NCBI RefSeq assembly: GCF_927798175.1
Contig: NZ_CAKMMP010000001.1
Coordinates: forward strand, 1-64,000
Direction of reading: 5' to 3'
Length of the DNA stretch: 64,000 nucleotides
From: Paenibacillus sp. JJ-223
Lineage (GTDB): Bacteria; Bacillota; Bacilli; Paenibacillales; Paenibacillaceae
The notes beneath the pieces are model-generated. The model did not search any database, was not told the DNA's origin, and saw only the letters and a program-made list of their open reading frames with translations. Below are positions 37,416-43,822 of this stretch, piece by piece (position 1 is the stretch's first letter; each line of letters starts with the position of its first letter). The translations under genes were made by a program, and so were the position numbers.

Positions 37416-37434
37416 AATAACTACAATAGTTATT
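37416..37434. repeat. Short perfect dyad in leader of Agr-like operon
   Basis: AATAACTA-caa-TAGTTATT, ending 25 bp before the first start codon. It could be an operator or a leader hairpin that limits translation. Confidence 0.5.
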
Positions 37435-37459
37435 CTAATAGGGATGGTGCCAGGTTGCC

Positions 37460-38164
37460 GTGGTCATTTATATTATCCTTGGATTTTTTGATGCATTAGC
37501 GATGTTGTTATTGATGCTGAAACTGTACATGTTACCGTTTAGAGCGTATGGCGTCAAAATTACATATTTCGTTTTCTTTATCTCTACATTTTCGTATATG
37601 ATGCGCATTACTTTAGAGTCGCCAAAGCTGGATTTACCTTTGCAGTATATTTTCTTCGTGCTTTTTTTACGGTTTGGGATGGAGCTGAAAGTGCACTTGT
37701 CTGCTTTTATAGCTGGGGCGGGAATATCCGCTTATGCAGCAATACAAATGGCCATTTACCATCTGTTTCATTTTTTTGATGTTATGCACATAAGCGTGAT
37801 GCAGCAGAATGAGGGAAGTATGGTTTATTTGCTTCAGTCCGCTTCCATCCTGATTACCTATGCGATCGGCTTTGTGCTCTCCATCTTCGACTATGGGTTT
37901 TCATTTATCATCAGGCCACCGCATGACTTTTTGACAAAAGAGAACTACCTATCCAGCACTAATTTACCTTACTTAATAGGAACCATCATTTCTGCATTTA
38001 TGATCTGCATGACGTTGATCTTATTGTACAGCTCTGATCCAACACGGCTTTTAGTTCTAGCCATTCTAACGTTTGGAGTTTCCTATTTCTTTTCCATAAG
38101 GAGGGAACGAGGTGATATTAGAGCGGTTGTCGAGGCGTATCGCGCTAAGCATAAAAGCAGCTGA
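37460..38164 (+). CDS. Polytopic membrane protein of Agr-like operon (sensor-like, no kinase domain)
   Basis: A 234-residue, very hydrophobic protein with about six to seven membrane segments from the first residues onward (VIYIILGFFDALAMLLLMLK, YFVFFISTFSYMM and so on) and a short basic C-terminal tail RRERGDIRAVVEAYRAKHKSS's first part near residue 213. The size and build match the membrane sensor half of AgrC-type kinases, but no HisKA/HATPase part follows: the AgrB gene starts inside its last 53 bp. It is the first gene of the operon and shares RNA with agrB and the peptide gene. Roles as signal receptor, peptide exporter or immunity factor are all open. The GTG start has only a weak AGG upstream, suggesting poor or regulated translation. 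Confidence 0.7.
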   Translation: MVIYIILGFFDALAMLLLMLKLYMLPFRAYGVKITYFVFFISTFSYMMRITLESPKLDLPLQYIFFVLFLRFGMELKVHLSAFIAGAGISAYAAIQMAIYHLFHFFDVMHISVMQQNEGSMVYLLQSASILITYAIGFVLSIFDYGFSFIIRPPHDFLTKENYLSSTNLPYLIGTIISAFMICMTLILLYSSDPTRLLVLAILTFGVSYFFSIRRERGDIRAVVEAYRAKHKSS

Positions 38165-38639
38165 TCCTGAAGGACCTGGAACCGTTGAAATTTTGGAGTA
38201 CGAGCTGGGCCTTCGTCTTAACTGGTATACAGGGTTGTTATTGACAATCCTTTTAGGTTTGGCATTCGGGACGTTTATCGGAGCTCTGATCGCTCTGTTT
38301 TCATTTGTGATGCTGAGAAAGTTTTCAGGCGGAGTGCATCTGCCGATAACGATCTGCTCTGTTGTAACGGGAGTTGTTGCGGCGATCATTCCGTTGATCC
38401 ATTTGAATGTAGAAGCCATGCTTGTACTGAATGCAATCAGTCTTATTATTGTATTGCTTTATGCGCCAAACGAATTTGAGTATGTCAATCCAACATCGTG
38501 GGATCGATGGCTGAAATGGATTTCAGCCGGGCTCGTAGTCGCCAATTTTGCAGTCAAATCACCGGAAATAACATGGGCATTTTTTATTCAAGCCATTCTC
38601 ATCCTTCCAGTATGGACCAAACGGGAAGGAGGTGATTAA
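38112..38639 (+). CDS. agrB: AgrB-family membrane peptidase
   Basis: A 175-residue membrane protein of the accessory gene regulator B family, which trims and cyclises the AgrD pro-peptide. About five to six hydrophobic segments are visible. The catalytic region is MLRKFSGGVHLPITICSVV: His76 and Cys82 are the presumed catalytic pair, after the hallmark RKxSGGxH. The His-Cys gap is one residue shorter than in S. aureus AgrB (His77/Cys84). The GTG start has AGGAGGG 6 nt upstream and lies inside the preceding gene, giving translational coupling. One base separates its stop from the peptide start codon. Confidence 0.87.
   Translation: MILERLSRRIALSIKAADPEGPGTVEILEYELGLRLNWYTGLLLTILLGLAFGTFIGALIALFSFVMLRKFSGGVHLPITICSVVTGVVAAIIPLIHLNVEAMLVLNAISLIIVLLYAPNEFEYVNPTSWDRWLKWISAGLVVANFAVKSPEITWAFFIQAILILPVWTKREGGD
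38626..38636 (+). promoter_or_regulatory. Full-length Shine-Dalgarno of AgrD-like gene
   Basis: AAGGAGGTGAT is an 11-base complement of the 16S rRNA 3' end, 8 nt (from GGAGG) before the TTG start at 38641. It lies in the last codons of agrB and predicts high expression of the peptide relative to its processor. Confidence 0.8.
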
Positions 38640-38640
38640 A

Positions 38641-38763
38641 TTGAATCAAAAAATAGCGCGAGTATTTGCTGCAGGCCTTACAAAAGGGGCAAAGAAATCT
38701 TCTGAGAAACGCAAAAGCATTGTTGGAGCGATGAAAATGCCCGAAGCATTGAAGAAGAAATGA
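38641..38763 (+). CDS. AgrD-like signal pro-peptide without cysteine
   Basis: A 40-residue peptide encoded directly after agrB. It has the three AgrD parts: an amphipathic N-terminal leader (MNQKIARVFAAGLTKGAKKS), a middle section (about residues 24-33, RKSIVGAMKM) and a recognition tail PEALKKK (34-40), comparable to the PxEL-type tail of known AgrD. No cysteine is present. Ser26 stands where the ring-forming Cys is expected: followed by four residues (IVGA), three more, then PEAL. S. intermedius uses Ser to form a lactone ring, so a Ser26-Ala30 lactone is possible. The TTG start has a perfect Shine-Dalgarno. Identity rests on position, length and tail; the mature signal is not proven. Confidence 0.72.
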   Translation: MNQKIARVFAAGLTKGAKKSSEKRKSIVGAMKMPEALKKK

Positions 38764-38799
38764 TTCTGGATGAATGATCGAAGATTAATAGGTGTTTGA

Positions 38800-38838
38800 T
38801 AAAGCGATGGCTTTTACGGCCTTCGCTTTTTGTTTTTT
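38800..38838 (+). terminator. Terminator of Agr-like operon
   Basis: AAAGCGA-tggc pairs with ggcc-TTCGCTTT and runs into T-rich sequence. Confidence 0.8.
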
Positions 38839-38932
38839 CTAAAAATGATACTTGCATATCAGAGCATGGAAGCCTTCTCGCGTCCAAGATCGAAAAGGAA
38901 GAAACCTGTTTACGTTTAGTGATATTGTCATA

Positions 38933-38961
38933 TTGACATTAACGTTCTTGTTTGTTATCAT
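38933..38961 (+). promoter_or_regulatory. Promoter of SPFH/NAD-kinase-like operon
   Basis: TTGACA, 17 bp, TATCAT with an extended TGT before the -10. An overlapping TTATC-atttc-GATAA dyad may be a regulator site. Confidence 0.7.
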
Positions 38962-39006
38962 TTCGATAATATCATAATGACTATATTAAGAAATGGGGAA
39001 TGAGCG

Positions 39007-40047
39007 ATGTTTGGTTTTCGCTTCGTCAAGTTTCAGCCCAGCGAGTACGTAATGAAGATCAAGAACGGTAAAGTACAGCGTCAGGGCGTAGGTTTGTCGT
39101 TCTATTACTATGAGCCGACGACTTCGGTCGTGGTGCTGCCGGTTTCGTCCGTGGATGTGCCTTTTATGTTCGAAGAGATTACCGCCGATTATCAGACGGT
39201 TACCGTTCAGGGGCAGTTAAGCTATCGGATCGTGGATTACATGAAAATTACCCAGAGCCTCAATTATGCCTATAATTTGCGCAAACACCAGCATATTTCC
39301 GACGATCCCGGCAAGCTGGACCAGCGGGTGATCACGATCGCCAAAGTGCTGACCAAAAAACATCTGGAACAGATGCCCTTGCGCCAAGCCATCCAATCGA
39401 GCGAACGGCTGGCGCGCAATATGAAACAAGAGGTGGCCCAGAGCGAAGAATTGGAGAAGCTTGGCGTGGAATTAATGGGGCTGTCCATTCTGGCCATTCT
39501 GCCCAATAAGGAGACGATGCGTGCCTTGGAAGCACAGGCGAGGGAAGAGATTTTGCGCCAGGCCGACGAAGCGCTGTATGTACGTCGCAATGCCTCCATC
39601 GAGCAGGAACGCAAAGTGAAGGAAAACGAATTGAATACGGAGATCGCGGTGGAAACGAAAAAGCGGCAAATTCGTGAAACCCAGTTGCAGGCAGAGCGTT
39701 CGGTAAGGCAGAAGCAGAACGAGATGCAGCAGGAGCAGCTGCAGTTCGACACAGGCATGGAGGAACGCAAACGGCAGCTCATCGAGCTGACGGTGGCGAA
39801 TCAGAACGCCGAAGCGGACGCGAAGGCATATGCGCTCGCGGCCGTCATGAAATCGCTGCAGGACGTGGAACCGGCCGTGCTGCAGGCGATGGCCAACATG
39901 GGCATGAATTCGGATAAGCTGATCGCGCTTGCGTTTCAGGAGCTTGCGGAGAATGCCGGCAAAATCGGGCAGCTGAACATCTCGCCGGACCTGTTGCAAG
40001 GACTGATGTCCCCGTCTGCGCGCGAGCAGGGAGGCCGGGCAAGATGA
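39007..40047 (+). CDS. SPFH/band-7 domain protein
   Basis: A 346-residue cytoplasmic SPFH protein without the usual N-terminal membrane helix. The SPFH/band-7 domain covers about residues 5-180 (QPSEYVMKIKNGKVQRQG, VDVPFMFEEITADYQTVTVQGQLSYRI). A long charged coiled coil follows (about 180-270: ERKVKENELNTEIAVETKKR and similar) and then a short Ala/Leu-rich helical end. SPFH proteins form large membrane-associated or soluble rings and scaffolds. It overlaps the next gene by ATGA, so the scaffold and the NAD-kinase-like protein are made together. GGGGAATGAG precedes the ATG. Confidence 0.85.
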   Translation: MFGFRFVKFQPSEYVMKIKNGKVQRQGVGLSFYYYEPTTSVVVLPVSSVDVPFMFEEITADYQTVTVQGQLSYRIVDYMKITQSLNYAYNLRKHQHISDDPGKLDQRVITIAKVLTKKHLEQMPLRQAIQSSERLARNMKQEVAQSEELEKLGVELMGLSILAILPNKETMRALEAQAREEILRQADEALYVRRNASIEQERKVKENELNTEIAVETKKRQIRETQLQAERSVRQKQNEMQQEQLQFDTGMEERKRQLIELTVANQNAEADAKAYALAAVMKSLQDVEPAVLQAMANMGMNSDKLIALAFQELAENAGKIGQLNISPDLLQGLMSPSAREQGGRAR

Positions 40048-41078
40048 GATGGGGACACAGCGGACAGAACGCCGGAGCGCCAGCTGCGGAACAGGGGCGA
40101 ATGACCGAAAACAAGCTGGTTCTTATCAAACGCAAAACAAGGCTTGAGGAACTGGTCGTCAGGTACAATACCGTGCAGCAAGCCCAATTTTATATCGAGC
40201 GGATGGGCGCGGACTTCAGCGATTACATGGAAGAAGACCGACGTTATCAGCAGGCGGTGTTGCAAGTCAGGCAGCAGCTGGCGCAGCTTGGGCGAGTGCA
40301 GGTCGTCGAGCGGGAGCATGTGCCCAACTTCATTTTTGGCGAGCAGGATATCGTTGTCGTTGTCGGTCAGGACGGCCTGGTGGCAAACACGCTCAAGTAT
40401 GTCACGGGCCAGCCCTTGATTGGCGTCAATCCGGATCCTTTGCGATGGGAAGGCGTGTTGTTGCCTTTTACGACCGAGGATCTGGGGCTGATCATCCCGG
40501 ATGTCATGCAAAAGCGCCGTCAGGTAAAGGAAGTGACGCTGGCCAAGGCCGAACTGAACGACGGGCAGGTGCTGTACGGCGTCAACGATTTGTTCATTGG
40601 CCGCAAAACCCATGTTTCCGCCAGATATGAAATGCATCTTGGCCCGGCCCATGAGCGGCAATCTTCCAGCGGCATCATCGTGTCGACGGGCATGGGATCG
40701 ACGGGCTGGTTCAAAAGCGTGCTGGCCGGGGCATCCGGCATCACTCGTTCCGAGGCCTGGATGCAGCTGCAGGACAGGGAGCATGGAAATGAAGACTCGG
40801 ATAAAACCTATCGCCAAACAGCTTCCATCAGCAGCCCATTCGGCTGGGATGCACCGTATTTGTATTTCACGGTGCGCGAGCCGTTTCCGAGCCGAACGAC
40901 GTCGGCAGACCTTGTCTTCGGGCAGATCCATTCGCGCCAGCCCCTTCGTATTGTATCGCAGATGCCGGAGGATGGGGTTATTTTCAGCGATGGGGTGGAG
41001 CAGGACTTCCTGGAATTCAATTCAGGCATCGAAGCGACGATCAGCCTTGCGGAGAAGCGTGGGCAATTGGTGATCTAA
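40044..41078 (+). CDS. NAD-kinase-like protein with altered GGDG motif
   Basis: A 344-residue protein related to the NAD/diacylglycerol-kinase fold. The P-loop-like VVVVGQDGLVANTLKYVTG stands where NAD kinases have GGDGT, and IIVSTGMGSTGWFKSVLAGASG fits the later substrate loop (TPTGSTAY in NAD kinases). GVNPDPLRWEGVLLPF and GRKTHVSARYEM also lie at the expected positions. The first Gly of GGDG is replaced by Gln, so substrate or activity may differ. It has a longer N-terminal helical part than NAD kinases. The ATG overlaps the SPFH stop; an ATG at 40101 with AGGGG is a second possible start. Confidence 0.72.
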   Translation: MRWGHSGQNAGAPAAEQGRMTENKLVLIKRKTRLEELVVRYNTVQQAQFYIERMGADFSDYMEEDRRYQQAVLQVRQQLAQLGRVQVVEREHVPNFIFGEQDIVVVVGQDGLVANTLKYVTGQPLIGVNPDPLRWEGVLLPFTTEDLGLIIPDVMQKRRQVKEVTLAKAELNDGQVLYGVNDLFIGRKTHVSARYEMHLGPAHERQSSSGIIVSTGMGSTGWFKSVLAGASGITRSEAWMQLQDREHGNEDSDKTYRQTASISSPFGWDAPYLYFTVREPFPSRTTSADLVFGQIHSRQPLRIVSQMPEDGVIFSDGVEQDFLEFNSGIEATISLAEKRGQLVI

Positions 41079-41178
41079 GAGCTAGTTGACCGCCGGCCCT
41101 TTATTTCCATATCAATTCCGGCTAGAATGGTAGACTGGATGAAGTAAGTGATGTCAGGGATTGGAAAGAGGGTTGACC

Positions 41179-41889
41179 ATGCAATCGATTTTGATGGTTG
41201 AGGACGATACCAAGCTTGCCGGGCTGCTGGCCGCATATTTGACCCGTAACGGGTTTCAGGTGCATATGGTGCGGGATTTTCGCGATGTTTTGCATGAATT
41301 TGCTGAACGGGGACCCGATCTGGTATTGATGGATGTGAACTTACCGCAATATGACGGCTTTTATTGGTGCAGGCAAATCCGCACGCATTCGATCTGTCCG
41401 ATCCTGTTCATTTCCGCGCGCGACAGCGGCATGGATCAGGTGATGGCATTGGAGAACGGAGCGGACGACTATATCACGAAGCCGTTTCAATACGAAGTCG
41501 TGCTTGCCAAAATCAGGAGCCAGCTGCGCAGAGCCTATGGAACGTATGCCGCCGTTCAGCAAGAACCGAAAATCGCGAATGGCGCGTTGGTGCTGTATCC
41601 GGAACGATACGTGCTGGAGCATCAAGCAAACTCGGTCGAATTGACGCAGAAGGAAGCAGCGCTTATGGAGGTGCTTATGAACAAGGCGGGACGGGTCGTC
41701 GGCCGGGATAGGTTGCTCGATGTGATGTGGGAGGACCAGCATTTCATCGACGACAACACGCTCAACGTGTATATTACGCGGGTACGCCGGAAATTGAAAG
41801 AGCTAGGAGCGGGAGATGCGCTGGAAACGGTGCGGGGTGTGGGATATCGCTTGCTTGACCTTGATGGCGAATGGGGAAGACGCGCATGA
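41179..41889 (+). CDS. Response regulator, BceR-like (OmpR family)
   Basis: A 236-residue regulator. The receiver has VEDDTK, the phosphorylation Asp in LVLMDVNLPQYDG and the conserved ILFISAR and ITKPF. The winged helix has ELTQKEAALMEVLMNKAGRVV and LNVYITRVRRKLKELG. ATG 41179 is preceded by GAGGG. Position next to a short two-helix kinase and a BceAB-type ABC transporter identifies it as the regulator of an antimicrobial-peptide detoxification module. Its likely target is the repeat array at 42947-42974. Confidence 0.9.
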   Translation: MQSILMVEDDTKLAGLLAAYLTRNGFQVHMVRDFRDVLHEFAERGPDLVLMDVNLPQYDGFYWCRQIRTHSICPILFISARDSGMDQVMALENGADDYITKPFQYEVVLAKIRSQLRRAYGTYAAVQQEPKIANGALVLYPERYVLEHQANSVELTQKEAALMEVLMNKAGRVVGRDRLLDVMWEDQHFIDDNTLNVYITRVRRKLKELGAGDALETVRGVGYRLLDLDGEWGRRA

Positions 41890-42875
41890 GGCTTTTTCTG
41901 AAAGACCACCGCCTTCTGCTCGGATGTTATGTTGTTCAAATGCTGCTTGTTCCGTGCGTATACTGGGTTTCCGGCGAAAAGAGGCCGCCAAGCATCATGC
42001 TGTACGGCGTACTGCTTGGCACCGCGGTGCTTGCGGTGTATCTGGTCGTGCGCTATATCCAGCTTCGTGAAGTGTACCTTGCGCTTCAGGAGCCGGAACG
42101 GCTCGTTCGCGAACCGTATCATTCGCTCGGCGATGCGGAGCTTGCGCTCGCAACCCGGAATCTGGTATCTGAACTGGAACGCCGGCAGCAGAACGAAATC
42201 AATGAACTGCGGGCACGGAGCGAACAGCAGACCGTGTTCATGAACCGCTGGGTGCATCAAATGAAAACGCCGTTATCCATCATTCAGCTCACGTTGGAGG
42301 ATGTGGAAGACGAGACCGCCGGCAGCATTCAGGACGAATTGGACAAATTGCGCAAAGGGCTGGAAATGGTGCTGCACTCGTCCAGGCTGGAACAGTTCGA
42401 AGGAGACTTCCGGGTAGAGCGAATTTCGTTGCTGGAGAGTGTCAAAGCCAGCATCGCCGAAAACCGCCGCCTGTTTATCCGTAAGGGAGTGATACCAGTA
42501 ATCCATATTGAACCGAAATGGCAAATATATAGCGATACCAAATGGCTGCGCTTTATGTTGACTCAGATTTTAACCAATGCCGTCAACTATTCGGAGGGCG
42601 GTTCGGACAAAAAGATCACCTTGACCGCTTATTCGCAAAATGATCGCATCATTTTGGACATCCAGGATCAGGGCATCGGTATTTCGGCCGAAGACATTCA
42701 GCGGGTGTTCCATCCGTATTTTACGGGGGAGCGCGGCAGGCAGTATCATGAATCGACGGGGATGGGCCTGTATTTGGTACGTGAAATCAGCAAACGCCTC
42801 GACAACCGGGTCGAATTGTTTTCTGGGCCGGAGGAAGGCACCCTGGTGCGATTCAGTTGGGATATGGCGAAATGA
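41886..42875 (+). CDS. Sensor histidine kinase, BceS-like (intramembrane sensing)
   Basis: A 329-residue kinase with two membrane helices and almost no extracellular loop (about residues 10-60), then H-box NRWVHQMKTPLSIIQL (His124), N-box LTQILTNAVNYSE, G1 DIQDQGIGI, F-box VFHPYFTG and G2 STGMGLYLVREI. Kinases of this form sense flux through their partner ABC transporter rather than a free ligand (B. subtilis BceS). ATG 41886 overlaps the regulator stop by ATGA. A terminator follows, separating it from the transporter genes. Confidence 0.9.
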   Translation: MRLFLKDHRLLLGCYVVQMLLVPCVYWVSGEKRPPSIMLYGVLLGTAVLAVYLVVRYIQLREVYLALQEPERLVREPYHSLGDAELALATRNLVSELERRQQNEINELRARSEQQTVFMNRWVHQMKTPLSIIQLTLEDVEDETAGSIQDELDKLRKGLEMVLHSSRLEQFEGDFRVERISLLESVKASIAENRRLFIRKGVIPVIHIEPKWQIYSDTKWLRFMLTQILTNAVNYSEGGSDKKITLTAYSQNDRIILDIQDQGIGISAEDIQRVFHPYFTGERGRQYHESTGMGLYLVREISKRLDNRVELFSGPEEGTLVRFSWDMAK

Positions 42876-42899
42876 GTGAGATTTAATCGTGGTTTAGCA

Positions 42900-42929
42900 A
42901 GGTGCTTGCCTGGGGCGAAGCGCCTTTTT
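42900..42929 (+). terminator. Terminator after BceS-like gene
   Basis: AGGTGCTT pairs with AAGCGCCT (one G-U), followed by a T-run. Confidence 0.75.
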
Positions 42930-42946
42930 GTGATGGGAACACAACC

Positions 42947-42974
42947 TTAAAGGCCGTGTAAGGAAAGTTTAAGG
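42947..42974 (+). promoter_or_regulatory. Probable BceR-like binding array
   Basis: Three direct repeats TTAAAGG (42947), TGTAAGG (42957) and TTTAAGG (42968) start 10 and 11 bp apart, on one face of the helix. The outer parts also form the dyad ACCTTAAA / TTTAAGGT (42944-42975). It lies about 80 bp before the transporter start. Confidence 0.55.
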
Positions 42975-43051
42975 TAAATCGATGGTACGGCAAGTTGCGG
43001 TCGGATATGCTTGTAATGTAACACACCAATCACGAAGGAGAACACGAGAAA

Positions 43052-43822
43052 ATGGATATGCTTCAAGTTACGGCTTTAAACAAAACCTACCCGGGAAAGG
43101 TGCAGACCCAAGCCCTTAGCGATATACATCTGAGCATCCGGCAAGGGGAGTTCGTCGGCATTATGGGACCTTCGGGGAGTGGAAAAACAACGCTGCTCAA
43201 CATGGTCTCGACGATTGACGACCCAAGCTCGGGCGAGGTGAAGATCAATGGACAAAACCCGTTTGCGATGAAAAGAAAGGAGCTGGCCAGATTCCGCCGC
43301 CGTGAGCTCGGATTTGTGTTTCAGGATTTCAACCTGCTCGACACGTTGACCGTGGCCGAAAACATCGTGCTTCCCTTGACGCTGGACAACGTCAGCCTGA
43401 AAGAGATGGAGAACAGGCTGGAAGCGATCACGACCCGGCTGGGGATCGATCAGATTCGGAACAAACGCATCTTCGAAATTTCCGGCGGCCAGCGGCAGCG
43501 GACGGCCATCGCCAGGGCGATCATCAACAGACCGTCCCTGGTGCTTGCGGACGAGCCGACGGGAGCGCTCGACTCGGCATCATCCCAGGCCGTCATGGAA
43601 GCGCTGGAGCAGATCAACCAGCAGGAAAAAACGACGATCATGCTGGTGACGCATGATCCGCTTGCGGCCAGTTACTGTGACCGCATCGTATTCATCAAAG
43701 ATGGCCGGCTCGCGGCCGAAGTGCACCGGGGTGACAACCGCCAGACGTTTTTCCAGCGCATCATCGACACGTTATCTTTCTGGGGAGGGAATTCGCATGA
43801 GCTTTCCTCAGTTCGCATTTAA
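43052..43822 (+). CDS. ABC transporter ATP-binding protein, BceA-like
   Basis: A 256-residue ATPase: Walker A GPSGSGKTT, Q-loop FVFQDFNLLDTLTVAENI, signature ISGGQRQRTAIARAI, Walker B LVLADEPTGALD and H-loop LVTHDP. The short loop after Walker B and the length match the MacB/BceA group. It powers the large permease encoded next (26-bp overlap). It has its own control region after a terminator, as in B. subtilis, where the transporter genes are induced by their two-component system. Peptide antibiotics acting on lipid II cycle intermediates are the usual inducers. Confidence 0.9.
   Translation: MDMLQVTALNKTYPGKVQTQALSDIHLSIRQGEFVGIMGPSGSGKTTLLNMVSTIDDPSSGEVKINGQNPFAMKRKELARFRRRELGFVFQDFNLLDTLTVAENIVLPLTLDNVSLKEMENRLEAITTRLGIDQIRNKRIFEISGGQRQRTAIARAIINRPSLVLADEPTGALDSASSQAVMEALEQINQQEKTTIMLVTHDPLAASYCDRIVFIKDGRLAAEVHRGDNRQTFFQRIIDTLSFWGGNSHELSSVRI

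Larger units (their letters stand above)
36971..37459. other. AT-rich intergenic region upstream of Agr-like operon
   Basis: 489 bp without a convincing protein gene. It holds the stalk-gene leader, a possible 23-codon frame (37178-37249) after GCGGGATGAG, the operon promoter (37290-37319) and an 8-bp stem (37416-37434) just before the operon's first start. A 66-codon frame at 37299 overlaps the promoter and is probably not real. Confidence 0.6.

Noticed and set aside
37299..37499. A 66-codon plus-strand frame before the Agr-like operon
   Set aside because: It begins inside the predicted promoter, has no ribosome-binding site and overlaps the next gene.
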